A stretch of DNA of 40,559 nucleotides from JAGPCH01 sp039810605 (GTDB taxonomy: Bacteria; Bacteroidota; Ignavibacteria; Tepidaquicellales; Tepidaquicellaceae), in NCBI GenBank assembly GCA_039810605.1, contig JBDHXH010000023.1:1-40559 (forward strand), in the 5' to 3' direction. The notes below the pieces were generated by a model that saw only the letters and a list, made by a program, of their open reading frames with translations, was not told the DNA's origin and did no database searches. Made by a program: the position numbers and the translations under genes. Position 1 is the stretch's first letter. The number at the start of each line of letters is the position of its first letter. Below are positions 32,808 through 40,559 of the stretch, piece after piece.

Positions 32808-33269
32808 ATGGACAATGAAAAACTGAAGGGAAAAATATTATCTGAATTTGACACCATAGAATTCGTCGAACAGGGAAGTCAGTTTTTGAATGTTATTGTT
32901 ACTCCCCAACAGCTAAAATCCCTTTCACTTTTTTTGAGAAACAATCCCGAATTGAAATTCGATTTCTTGTTTTGCCTTACGGGTGTAGATTGGATTACTC
33001 ATTTGATGGTTGTATATCATCTCACATCTACAGAGTTCAATCACGATATTGTGCTGAAAGTAAAGCTCGAAGACAGAGGGAATCCGGAGATAGAAACGGT
33101 AAGTGATATCTGGAAGACAGCCGAATTTCATGAAAGAGAAATTTTCGATTTGTTCGGAATCAAATTTATCAATCATCCTGATTTGAGAAGAATATTGCTT
33201 GAAGATGACTGGAGCGGTTATCCTTTGAGAAAAGATTACAGAGATGAAGCAAATATTGTGGAGCTATGA
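32808..33269 (+). CDS. nuoC: NADH-quinone oxidoreductase subunit C
   Basis: 153 residues, a separate NuoC (not fused to NuoD as in E. coli). Family phrases: LTGVDWITHLMVVYHL, TAEFHEREIFDLFGIKF, HPDLRRILLEDDW and YPLRKDY. It is a peripheral-arm subunit with no redox centre, contacting NuoD. GGAGG at 32786-32790 lies 17 bases before the ATG at 32808, unusually far; it could instead serve a short out-of-frame ATG pair at 32798/32801. The stop overlaps the nuoD start (ATGA). Confidence 0.95.
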   Translation: MDNEKLKGKILSEFDTIEFVEQGSQFLNVIVTPQQLKSLSLFLRNNPELKFDFLFCLTGVDWITHLMVVYHLTSTEFNHDIVLKVKLEDRGNPEIETVSDIWKTAEFHEREIFDLFGIKFINHPDLRRILLEDDWSGYPLRKDYRDEANIVEL

Positions 33270-34414
33270 GCATTATCGAAAAGAGTATAACAGATGTGAT
33301 TGATTCGCCCGATACAGTTGCAGAGACACAGGAATACTTCATTAACATGGGTCCGCAGCATCCTTCGACTCACGGGGTATTGAGGCTTTTGCTGACTGTT
33401 GACGGGGAGATCATTAGAAAAGTAGAACCACATATCGGTTACATTCACCGTTCTATCGAAAAAATGTGCGAGAAAGATTCCTATCAGCAGATTGTCCATC
33501 TTACTGACAGGATGGATTATTTGTCATGTCATATTAACAATGAAGCAGTATGTCTTTGCGTAGAAGCCGGTCTGCAATTGGAAATTCCCGAAAGAGTAAA
33601 AGTGATTCGCACAATTGTGGATGAGCTGACAAGACTGTCGTCACACCAGCTCTGGTGGGGAGTGATGGGAATGGATCTCGGCGCCATAACTACCTTCTTG
33701 TATGGATTCAGAGACAGGGAAATGATAACAGATATCTTCGAGGAGACTTGCGGAGCAAGACTTACAATGAGCTACAATGTTCCCGGAGGACTCATGTTTG
33801 ATATTCATCCCAATTTCCAACGACGAACTAAAGAGTATATTACTCACTTCAGGAAAAAACTTCCCGAGTACGACGAGTTGTTGTCAACAAACATAATATT
33901 TCTTGAAAGGACACAGGGTGTAGGATATATTTCGAGAGAGGATGTGATTTCTTATGGCGTAACAGGTCCGACAGGAAGAGGTTCGGGATTTCAATGTGAT
34001 GTGAGAAAGAGGCACCCGTATAATGTTTATGATAAAGTTGAGTTTAAGGAAATTATTTATGACGGCGGCGATTCGTATGCTCGTTACAGAGTGAGAATTG
34101 ATGAGATGAAAGAATCCATGAATATAATCGAACAACTCATTGATAACATTCCGGAAGGAGATTATAAATCTAAGACCAAGGCGGTTATTAAATTGCCTGC
34201 CGGAGAATATTATCAGCGTGTTGAAACGGCGCGTGGAGAATTTGGAGTTTATATCATAAGCGACAATAAAAAAAGTCCCTACAGAGTTAAATTCCGTTCC
34301 CCGGGATTTTCAAACTTGTCGGCGCTTGACACAATGGCAAGAGGATGTAAGATTGCCGACCTCGTTGCAATGATGTCAACGCTTGATTTAGTGATACCTG
34401 ACATTGATAGATAA
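33266..34414 (+). CDS. nuoD: NADH-quinone oxidoreductase subunit D
   Basis: 382 residues, typical of stand-alone NuoD. MGPQHPSTHGVLRL near the N-terminus and PHIGYIHRSIEKMCE match the quinone-site region with its conserved His and Tyr; VTGPTGRGSGFQCDVRK is the central loop; the C-terminus ends ATMSTLDLVIPDIDR in the usual manner, read here as MMSTLDLVIPDIDR. NuoD forms the quinone pocket with NuoB. It overlaps nuoC by four bases. The next gene is nuoH, so nuoE, nuoF and nuoG are absent from their usual place. Confidence 0.97.
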   Translation: MSIIEKSITDVIDSPDTVAETQEYFINMGPQHPSTHGVLRLLLTVDGEIIRKVEPHIGYIHRSIEKMCEKDSYQQIVHLTDRMDYLSCHINNEAVCLCVEAGLQLEIPERVKVIRTIVDELTRLSSHQLWWGVMGMDLGAITTFLYGFRDREMITDIFEETCGARLTMSYNVPGGLMFDIHPNFQRRTKEYITHFRKKLPEYDELLSTNIIFLERTQGVGYISREDVISYGVTGPTGRGSGFQCDVRKRHPYNVYDKVEFKEIIYDGGDSYARYRVRIDEMKESMNIIEQLIDNIPEGDYKSKTKAVIKLPAGEYYQRVETARGEFGVYIISDNKKSPYRVKFRSPGFSNLSALDTMARGCKIADLVAMMSTLDLVIPDIDR

Positions 34415-34438
34415 TGTTCAATTTTCAATGTTCAATTT
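34413..34438. repeat. Imperfect 14-base tandem repeat at the nuoD-nuoH junction
   Basis: AATGTTCAATTT occurs at 34413-34424 and 34427-34438 with a period of 14 bases. The first copy begins within the nuoD stop codon. It sits in the 41-base gap where nuoE, nuoF and nuoG lie in canonical operons. Confidence 0.85.
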
Positions 34439-34455
34439 GGGATTGACATGTTAAA

Positions 34456-35544
34456 ATGAATTTCAGCATATACGATTTTACCGGATTCATCCTTTCAATA
34501 GACAAGTTTCTGCGTGAGGCATTTTCTCCGCAGACGGCTGTAATTATTGAAATGGTACTTGTAGGAATTTGCTTCCTGTTGTTTGTATCACTGCTTGGAC
34601 TCGTTCTTGTTTATGTTGAAAGAAAAGTCTGTGCATTTTTTCAGCAAAGGCTTGGACCAATGAGAGTCGGCTACTGGGGAACTGCGCAAACAATAGCCGA
34701 TATAGTCAAACTGCTTTTCAAAGAATCACTGATTACGAGGAATTCCGATAAATTCCTTTTTAACCTTGCAGCATTTATCGTTATACTTGCGCCATTCATG
34801 ATAATTGGAGTTGTTCCGTTTGCCAAAGGTCTCCATGCAATGGATATTGATATTGGAATACTATACATCGTTGCCATATCGTCTCTTGGCGTTACCGGAA
34901 TTTTACTTGCCGGTTGGTCAAGCAATAATAAGTATTCACTTATAGGTGCAATGAGAAGCGGCGCACAGATAATCAGTTACGAACTTTCGGTCGGACTATC
35001 TCTTCTTACAATTGTTATTCTAACAGGCAGCCTTCAGTTATCCGAGATTGTAGAAAGTCAGCGTGACGGCTGGTGGATTTTCAAAGGTAATATACCTGTC
35101 ATCATTGCATTTATTATTTTTATTGTGGCGAGTACAGCAGAAACAAACCGCGGACCTTTTGATATGGCTGAAGCGGAATCTGAACTGACAGCAGGATTTC
35201 ATACGGAATATTCGGGAATAAAATTCGCATTCTTCTTTCTTGCCGAATATATTAATCTTTTTATAATAGCAGCCATTGCAGCAACAGTTTTCTTTGGAGG
35301 ATGGATGCCGCTTCATGCCGGAAATTTTGAAGCATTCAATAAGGTGATGGATTTTATTCCGCCTATCATCTGGTTCTTTGGCAAAGTAGCAGTAATCATT
35401 TTTATAATTATGTGGTTCAAGTGGACCTTCCCGAGATTGAGGATAGATCAAATGCTCCTGCTTGAATGGAAATATCTGCTTCCCCTGAATCTCGCTAATC
35501 TGCTGTTGATGTCTGTGATTGCGTGGAAAGGGTGGCACTTCTGA
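34456..35544 (+). CDS. nuoH: NADH-quinone oxidoreductase subunit H
   Basis: 362 residues with about eight helices. The quinone-channel loops are intact: VERKVCAFFQQRLGPMRVGYWG, here VERKVCAFFQQRLGP then MRVGYWG; ADIVKLLFKE; AETNRGPFDMAEAESELTAGF; and the FKWTFPRLRIDQM motif near the end. NuoH connects the peripheral arm to the proton-pumping arm and lines the quinone entry. ATG start 41 bases after nuoD. Acidic residues of the E-channel are visible in the AETNRGPFD and EAESELTAGFHTEY segments. Confidence 0.97.
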   Translation: MNFSIYDFTGFILSIDKFLREAFSPQTAVIIEMVLVGICFLLFVSLLGLVLVYVERKVCAFFQQRLGPMRVGYWGTAQTIADIVKLLFKESLITRNSDKFLFNLAAFIVILAPFMIIGVVPFAKGLHAMDIDIGILYIVAISSLGVTGILLAGWSSNNKYSLIGAMRSGAQIISYELSVGLSLLTIVILTGSLQLSEIVESQRDGWWIFKGNIPVIIAFIIFIVASTAETNRGPFDMAEAESELTAGFHTEYSGIKFAFFFLAEYINLFIIAAIAATVFFGGWMPLHAGNFEAFNKVMDFIPPIIWFFGKVAVIIFIIMWFKWTFPRLRIDQMLLLEWKYLLPLNLANLLLMSVIAWKGWHF

Positions 35545-35559
35545 ATTTGAAATAGAATC

Positions 35560-36060
35560 ATGTTCAAGAGTATAAAAAAATATTTTGCCGATATATACAG
35601 TGCGATAAAGTCGCTTTTGACCGGAATGAAGGTGACGGGGTATTATTTCTCTCATCCAAAAGAAATTATAACGCAGCAATATCCGGAGAACAGAGAAACG
35701 CTAAAGATGTTTGAGCGCTTCAGAGGCGAAGTAGTTCTGATTCACAATGAGAACAATGAGCATGCCTGCACAGGATGCTCTGCTTGTGAAATTGCGTGCC
35801 CCAATGGCTCGATTGAAATAATCAGCGATAAGGCTATTGACCCTGAAACTGGAAAGCCAAAGAAAGTAATTGATAAATTTGTATATCAACTTTCGATGTG
35901 CACATTTTGCAATCTATGCATAATTGCATGTCCGACAGATGCTATAAAGATGGCGCAGACATTTGAACATTCTGTCTATGACCGTTCGAAGCTTACTAAA
36001 ATTTTAAACAGACCCGGTTCTAAAATCATGGCGGGTGTAAAGGAAAAAGTAAAAGAGTAA
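35560..36060 (+). CDS. nuoI: NADH-quinone oxidoreductase subunit I
   Basis: 166 residues. Two 4Fe-4S ferredoxin motifs: Cys70, 73, 76, 80 (CTGCSACEIACP) and Cys114, 117, 120, 124 (CTFCNLCIIACP), clusters N6a and N6b. The N-terminal half starts with an amphipathic membrane-associated segment. Without an adjacent NADH module, NuoI could be the entry point for electrons from reduced ferredoxin, as proposed for related 11-subunit complexes. ATG start 15 bases after nuoH. Confidence 0.96.
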   Translation: MFKSIKKYFADIYSAIKSLLTGMKVTGYYFSHPKEIITQQYPENRETLKMFERFRGEVVLIHNENNEHACTGCSACEIACPNGSIEIISDKAIDPETGKPKKVIDKFVYQLSMCTFCNLCIIACPTDAIKMAQTFEHSVYDRSKLTKILNRPGSKIMAGVKEKVKE

Positions 36061-36064
36061 GAAT

Positions 36065-36571
36065 TTGGAGAAGATTCTATTTTACATATTCTCGTCTGTC
36101 ATAATAATCTTTTCGATTATGTGCGTAACAAGCAGAAGAATTTTAAGAGCAGCAGTCTTTCTTCTTTTTGTTTTGCTTTCGGCAGCAGGAATTTTTTTCA
36201 TGATGAGCTATCACTTTCTCGCAGCAGTACAGATTACTATTTATGCGGGCGGTATAATCGTGCTTTTCATTTTTTCAATTATGCTTACCAGCCATGTGGA
36301 TGAAAAGCTTGAAGCTCCTGCTTTCAAAAAAGTTTATTTCTCCTTCATGGCATGTCTTCTCGGCGCCTGTCTGACGATTTTTGCTTTCTTAAAATATGAA
36401 TTCCCGATCCCCTCGTCAAAGCAGCCCGTAAACAGCATGCAGGTTATAGGAAAGAGTCTTCTGAATTATGAATCAGGCGGATATGCGCTTCCGTTTGAAG
36501 TCATCAGCATATTGTTGCTCGCGGCAATTGTCGGAACAATAATGATTACAAGGAGAGACGAAACTAAATGA
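36065..36571 (+). CDS. nuoJ: NADH-quinone oxidoreductase subunit J, TTG start
   Basis: 168 residues with five helices. TTG at 36065 is four bases after the nuoI stop; the first in-frame ATG would remove the first helix, so TTG is preferred. The conserved AAVQITIYAGGIIVLFIF segment contains the pi-bulge helix that gates proton transfer; the C-terminal helix (LPFEVISILLLAAIVGTIMI) is typical. It overlaps nuoK by four bases (ATGA). Confidence 0.94.
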   Translation: MEKILFYIFSSVIIIFSIMCVTSRRILRAAVFLLFVLLSAAGIFFMMSYHFLAAVQITIYAGGIIVLFIFSIMLTSHVDEKLEAPAFKKVYFSFMACLLGACLTIFAFLKYEFPIPSSKQPVNSMQVIGKSLLNYESGGYALPFEVISILLLAAIVGTIMITRRDETK

Positions 36572-36885
36572 TAGAAGGCATCGGAATTGAAAATATCCTG
36601 ATTGTTAATACGCTTTTATTTTTCATTGGGATTTATGGTTTCCTTACAAGAAAAAACCTTGTTACGATTCTGATGTCAGTCGAGCTGATATTGACTGCGG
36701 TGAACATTAACTTTGTTGCATTCAACAAATATTACTACCCCGAGAATCTGCAGGGACATTTCTTTGCGCTTTTTGTAATTGCAGTTGCGGCAACGGAAGC
36801 AGCAGTCGCAATCGCAATCATAATCAGCCTTTACAGAAGAATTAAAGTAATTGATGTTGAAAGAGCAGATGAAATGAAATACTGA
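36568..36885 (+). CDS. nuoK: NADH-quinone oxidoreductase subunit K
   Basis: 105 residues with three helices, standard length. LFFIGIYGFLTRKNLVTILMSVELILTAVNINFVAF, seen here as IGIYGFLTRKNLVTI and LMSVELILTAVNIN, carries the conserved membrane Glu of the proton path; ALFVIAVAATEAAVAIAI carries the second. Start overlaps the nuoJ stop. It is an MrpC-like antiporter-derived subunit. Confidence 0.96.
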   Translation: MIEGIGIENILIVNTLLFFIGIYGFLTRKNLVTILMSVELILTAVNINFVAFNKYYYPENLQGHFFALFVIAVAATEAAVAIAIIISLYRRIKVIDVERADEMKY

Positions 36886-36955
36886 TCCAATTTGCAATAA
36901 ATAAATTTACAGGTTAAGATTTACGAGTTAAAAAAACTTTTCCATTCCCTAAGAT

Positions 36956-38875
36956 ATGAGTGATTTCGGATACACGATAATAATTCCGGCAATATTATTT
37001 ATCTCTTTCCTTCTGATTGGATTCGGAGGCGGAAAGCTGAAACCGGTCATCTCCGGTATTGCAGGAATAATCAGCGTGTCCGTTGCAGCAATTCTCTCAT
37101 GGATCACTGCTTATAATTATTTTTTCATATCCGGAAAAGTTAGTGGCGCATATCAGTCCGTAATTCCTTTCAATACATTGTGGCTAAAATTTACAGACAG
37201 GTTATACATTGATATGGGAATACTTCTGGATCCTATCTCGGTGATGATGCTGGTGGTAATTTCTACTGTCTCACTGATGGTACACATTTACAGCATCGGA
37301 TATATGAAAGGCGAAAAGGGTTTCTCGAGATACTTTGCATTCCTATCGTTGTTTACTTTTTCAATGACCGGGCTTGTAATATCAACAAACATTTTCCAGA
37401 CGTATATTTTCTGGGAACTTGTTGGCATTTCATCATACTTGCTGATTGGTTTTTATTACGACAAGCCTTCGGCAGTTGCAGCGGCCAAGAAGGCATTCAT
37501 AGTCACGCGTTTTGCCGATCTGGGATTCCTTGTCGGAATTCTGGTTCTCTCAAGTATTAGCGGAACTTTTGATTTTGCGGTTCTCAACAATCCCAACGGT
37601 TCATCGCTTGCATCAGGAACAACCTCAACATTTCTTGGAATGTCAGCATTGACATGGTCATTGATCTTGATTTATATGGGATGCGCGGGTAAGTCGGCAA
37701 TGTTTCCTCTTCATATCTGGCTTCCTGATGCAATGGAAGGTCCCACACCCGTTTCGGCTTTGATTCACGCGGCTACGATGGTAGTTGCCGGAGTCTATCT
37801 TGTTGCAAGATTGTTTCCTGTCTATGCTTTTTTTGCTCCCGATGCTCTTGAAGTCGTTGCTGTGGTGGGAGTGTTCACATCGTTGTTTGCCGCATTGATT
37901 GCAACTACACAAACAGACATCAAGCGCGTACTTGCATTCTCGACAATTTCCCAAATCGGATTGATGATGGCAGGAATAGGAGTCGCAGGTTATGGAGGAG
38001 AAGCGGGCCTTGGGTATATGGCATCAATGTTTCATCTGTTCACACATGCAATGTTCAAAGCATTGTTGTTCCTATGCGCGGGTTCGGTGATTCATTCAGT
38101 TCACACAAATGAAATTTTTGAAATGGGCGGATTACGGAAATATTTGCCCTACACTCACATTACATTTCTAATTGCATGTCTTGCAATTGCGGGCATACCT
38201 CCGCTATCGGGATTTTTCAGCAAAGATGAAATAATGACGGCAGGTCTGCAAAAGAGTTCGATTATCTTCATAGCAGAACTTGTGATTGCCGGATTGACGG
38301 CTTTCTATATGTTCAGGCTTTACTTCATTGTATTCTGGAATCGCGAAACAAGATATAACAAGACGCCTCATGAGTCGCCAATCATAATGATAATCCCGCT
38401 GATCATACTTGCTGCAGGCTCTGCATTTGCAGGCTTCATTCCTTTCGGCAGTCTGGTAACTTCCAACGGCAAGCCGATTGTAAGTCATATTCATCTTGAA
38501 GTTGCGCTCCCGGCTCTTGCATTCGCATTGACAGGAATTGGAATTTCGTACGTGTTATACAAGAAGGAAAGAGTCGTACCGAAAAAAATAAGTTCGTCAA
38601 TGATTTCATTTCGTATTATTGTCTCAAACAAATTTTACATTGATCAGATTTATATTTTCGTTACAAAGAAAATTATTTTTAATTTGGTTTCAACACCGGT
38701 TGCATGGTTTGACAGGCACATTGTTGACGGAACTATGAATGCAATTGCGTATTTGACAAATTCAGTTTCAGAAAAGATAAAGGGATTTCAGTCGGGACAG
38801 CTTCAGCAATATGCTTATGTCATGATTTCAGGAGCTGTCTTAATTTTATTCCTGATATTTTATTTATTGAAATAA
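36956..38875 (+). CDS. nuoL: NADH-quinone oxidoreductase subunit L
   Basis: 639 residues, the expected size for the distal proton-pumping subunit. Characteristic segments: DRLYIDMGILLDPISVMMLV, SIGYMKGEKGFSRYFAFLSLF, FWELVGISSYLLIGFYYDKPSA, GCAGKSAMFPLHIWLPDAMEGPTPVSALIHAATM with the conserved Lys and His (given here as KSAMFPLHIWLPDAM and TPVSALIHAATM), and the KRVLAFSTISQIG helix. The long C-terminal lateral helix and final anchor (about 540-639) are present. ATG start 70 bases after nuoK. Confidence 0.97.
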   Translation: MSDFGYTIIIPAILFISFLLIGFGGGKLKPVISGIAGIISVSVAAILSWITAYNYFFISGKVSGAYQSVIPFNTLWLKFTDRLYIDMGILLDPISVMMLVVISTVSLMVHIYSIGYMKGEKGFSRYFAFLSLFTFSMTGLVISTNIFQTYIFWELVGISSYLLIGFYYDKPSAVAAAKKAFIVTRFADLGFLVGILVLSSISGTFDFAVLNNPNGSSLASGTTSTFLGMSALTWSLILIYMGCAGKSAMFPLHIWLPDAMEGPTPVSALIHAATMVVAGVYLVARLFPVYAFFAPDALEVVAVVGVFTSLFAALIATTQTDIKRVLAFSTISQIGLMMAGIGVAGYGGEAGLGYMASMFHLFTHAMFKALLFLCAGSVIHSVHTNEIFEMGGLRKYLPYTHITFLIACLAIAGIPPLSGFFSKDEIMTAGLQKSSIIFIAELVIAGLTAFYMFRLYFIVFWNRETRYNKTPHESPIIMIIPLIILAAGSAFAGFIPFGSLVTSNGKPIVSHIHLEVALPALAFALTGIGISYVLYKKERVVPKKISSSMISFRIIVSNKFYIDQIYIFVTKKIIFNLVSTPVAWFDRHIVDGTMNAIAYLTNSVSEKIKGFQSGQLQQYAYVMISGAVLILFLIFYLLK

Positions 38876-38903
38876 CAAAATAGGGTAAGTTGAATAAAGC
38901 ACA

Positions 38904-40394
38904 ATGGACATACTGACTTTTTTATTGATCGTTCCGGCGCTTACAATAATTGCAATTGTAGTCAGCCGCAGTCATCATCAGGTTCGGGTTTCTGCCGTAA
39001 CAGGCATGGGTATCCAGATGCTGCAGTCGCTATACCTTGTCATTGCATATCTCAAAGAAAGAAATTCCGGCATTATAGATGAGATGATATTCACAAGGAC
39101 CGTTATGTGGTTTAAATCCTGGAACATTGCATATAGCGTTGGAATAGACGGTATCTCGGTTTCACTCATTGCGCTGACCGGCATTGTAATTTTCACCGGG
39201 GCGCTTGCTTCGTGGAAAGTGGAATACATGCAAAAGGAATTTTTTATTTCACTCATTACACTTGCAGCAGGTGTGTTTGGCTTTTTCATTTCGCTGGACT
39301 TGTTCACAATGTTTTTATTCTTTGAACTTGCAGTAATTCCAATGTATTTATTGATAGGTATCTGGGGAAGCGGAAACAAAGAATACGCTGCAATGAAGTT
39401 GACATTGATGCTTATGGGAGCTTCGGCATTGTTACTTGTGGGAATTCTCGGACTATATTCTTACTCATCTTCCGGAGGAAATCTTACATTCAATATACTT
39501 GAAATTGCAAAAACGAAATTGCCTCAAGACGTTCAGCTAAAATTCTTTCCAATGGTTTTTATTGGTTTCGGAGTACTCGGAGCATTGTTCCCGCTGCATA
39601 CATGGTCGCCGGACGGACATTCTTCAGCACCAACCGCAGTTTCCATGCTTCATGCGGGTGTGCTTATGAAAATGGGAGGATACGGTTGTCTGCGTGTTGC
39701 AATGTATCTGATGCCGGATGCTGCAAATGAACTTGGATGGATCTTCATTATTCTCACAGCGATAAGCACTGTGTATGGAGCATTTGGTGCAGTAGTTCAG
39801 AAAGATTTGAAATACATCAATGCATATTCTTCTGTGAGTCACTGCGGTCTTGTGCTGTTTGCAATTTTGATGAGTACGAAAACTTCCATCAATGGTTCAG
39901 TTCTCCAAATGATTTCTCACGGACTGATGACTGCGCTTTTCTTTGCATTGATCGGAATGATATATGAGAGAACTCACACTCGCGATATCAGATTAATGGG
40001 AGGTTTGATGAAAGTCATTCCTTTCCTTGCAGTGTCTTATGTCATTGCAGGTCTTGCATCACTCGGACTTCCGGGTTTGAGCGGGTTCGTTGCCGAAATG
40101 ACAATATTCGTAGGCTCGTTTGAACGTCAGGGTTTGTTTTATAAAGTCGGAACAATAGTTGCGTGCGCGTCAATTGTTATCACCGCAGTTTACATTTTAA
40201 GAGTAGTCGGTACTCTCTTGCTTGGACCTGTAACGAAGGCTGAATATGTGCAGATGAAAGATGCAGCGTGGCATGAGAAAGTTTCGACTTCGGTTTTGAT
40301 CGCCGCAATCGCAGCAATGGGAATTGTTCCGCTCTGGCTTTCAAATCTGATAATGCAAAGCGTTGAACCGATTGTGAAAAAGCTAAGTAATTGA
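38904..40394 (+). CDS. nuoM: NADH-quinone oxidoreductase subunit M
   Basis: 496 residues, full length with about 14 helices. VGIDGISVSLIALTG, FFELAVIPMYLLIGIWGS, the LFPLHTWSPDGHSSAPTAVSMLHAGVLMKMGGYG region (here LFPLHTWSPDGHSSAPT and LHAGVLMKMGGYG) and KDLKYINAYSSVSHCGLVLF define NuoM. It is the middle antiporter-like proton channel. Starts 28 bases after nuoL; nuoN appears to follow. Confidence 0.97.
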   Translation: MDILTFLLIVPALTIIAIVVSRSHHQVRVSAVTGMGIQMLQSLYLVIAYLKERNSGIIDEMIFTRTVMWFKSWNIAYSVGIDGISVSLIALTGIVIFTGALASWKVEYMQKEFFISLITLAAGVFGFFISLDLFTMFLFFELAVIPMYLLIGIWGSGNKEYAAMKLTLMLMGASALLLVGILGLYSYSSSGGNLTFNILEIAKTKLPQDVQLKFFPMVFIGFGVLGALFPLHTWSPDGHSSAPTAVSMLHAGVLMKMGGYGCLRVAMYLMPDAANELGWIFIILTAISTVYGAFGAVVQKDLKYINAYSSVSHCGLVLFAILMSTKTSINGSVLQMISHGLMTALFFALIGMIYERTHTRDIRLMGGLMKVIPFLAVSYVIAGLASLGLPGLSGFVAEMTIFVGSFERQGLFYKVGTIVACASIVITAVYILRVVGTLLLGPVTKAEYVQMKDAAWHEKVSTSVLIAAIAAMGIVPLWLSNLIMQSVEPIVKKLSN

Positions 40395-40497
40395 AAATGT
40401 GATTTGACAAATTATAGAAACTCAAATCAGATTACCAAAACAATAGTTTAAATTTATACTCTATAATTTATATTTGATCCCAGAACCATTCATATTG

Positions 40498-40559
40498 ATG
40501 CGTCACGAAGTACTGCTGTGCATCATAGCTCTTGCAGCGCTGGTTTCGGAAATGATTCC
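40498..40559 (+). CDS. nuoN: Probable NADH-quinone oxidoreductase subunit N, cut by the window end
   Basis: Only about 20 codons are visible, reading MRHEVLLCIIALAALVSEMI from the ATG at 40498, a hydrophobic first helix like NuoN. The frame is open back to 40447, so TTG at 40474 could be the start and would add eight residues. The assignment rests on position after nuoM more than on sequence. Confidence 0.6.
   Translation, partial: MRHEVLLCIIALAALVSEMI

Noticed and set aside
35038..35679. Minus-strand frame of 213 codons antisense to nuoH/nuoI
   Set aside because: Long but Cys/His/Arg-rich and without any domain; it lies fully antisense to strongly conserved complex I genes, so it is a shadow frame.
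1..40559. CRISPR arrays, insertion sequences, prophage or defence genes
   Set aside because: No regularly spaced repeats, transposase or integrase motifs, phage structural genes or recognised defence genes were seen on either strand.

Overview
The window looks like a chromosomal segment of a bacterium from the Bacteroidota/Chlorobi/Ignavibacteriota side of the FCB group, most likely an Ignavibacteria-like lineage. The support is: two secreted proteins end in type IX secretion (T9SS) type A sorting domains with the QNYPNPFNP motif; a third carries dockerin-like DLSD repeats; the complex I cluster has no nuoE, nuoF or nuoG between nuoD and nuoH; Shine-Dalgarno sequences are mostly weak, and several genes can only start at TTG. 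Base composition is moderately AT-rich and looks even throughout. I see no prophage, insertion sequence, CRISPR array or defence island. Taxonomy is inference from these signs, not a search result.

Layout. 1-1653: 3' part of a secreted BNR/Asp-box protein with a dockerin-like pair and an unusual Gln-rich tail. 1896-6656: peptide-type ABC importer (lipoprotein binding protein, NlpC/P60 lipoprotein, DppB-like and DppC-like permeases). 6748-9847: ABC-2-type ATPase, an uncharacterised Tyr/Asn-rich outer-membrane-like protein and an RsbW/SpoIIAB-like ATP-binding protein. 9892-14057 (minus strand): malate dehydrogenase, L27, L21, tRNA-Ala(GGC) and a large Kelch/propeller T9SS-secreted protein. 14358-18293 (plus): HflX GTPase, glutaryl-CoA dehydrogenase-like enzyme, plant/cyanobacterial-type IspH and a tiny Pmp3/YqaE membrane protein. 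18402-21900 (minus): deoxyhypusine-synthase-family enzyme, glycogen synthase and an esterase-like hydrolase. 22271-23818: DUF2231-like membrane protein convergent with an RluD-type pseudouridine synthase. 24010-29932: MltD-like transglycosylase with LysM repeats, then a subtilisin-family protease carrying a T9SS domain. 30100-31731: polytopic GT-C-like protein. 31912 to the window end: nuoA-B-C-D-H-I-J-K-L-M and the start of nuoN.

How the genes fit together. The nuo cluster encodes the quinone, proton-pumping and connecting modules of complex I without the NADH-oxidising module, as known for green sulfur bacteria and relatives, so electrons may enter from ferredoxin or another donor, or nuoEFG may lie elsewhere. 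The NlpC/P60 peptidase between the binding protein and permeases suggests, as inference, uptake of peptides including cell-wall peptides. Its dedicated DppD/DppF ATPases are absent; the ATPase that follows belongs to a different ABC class. Housekeeping genes (mdh, rplU, rpmA, hflX, ispH, rluD, glgA) are interleaved with lineage-specific secreted proteins. The least explained items are the 7487-9397 protein and its translationally overlapping ATPase, the dockerin/Gln-tail protein at the left edge, the bacterial deoxyhypusine synthase homologue, and short direct repeats in three leaders or junctions.
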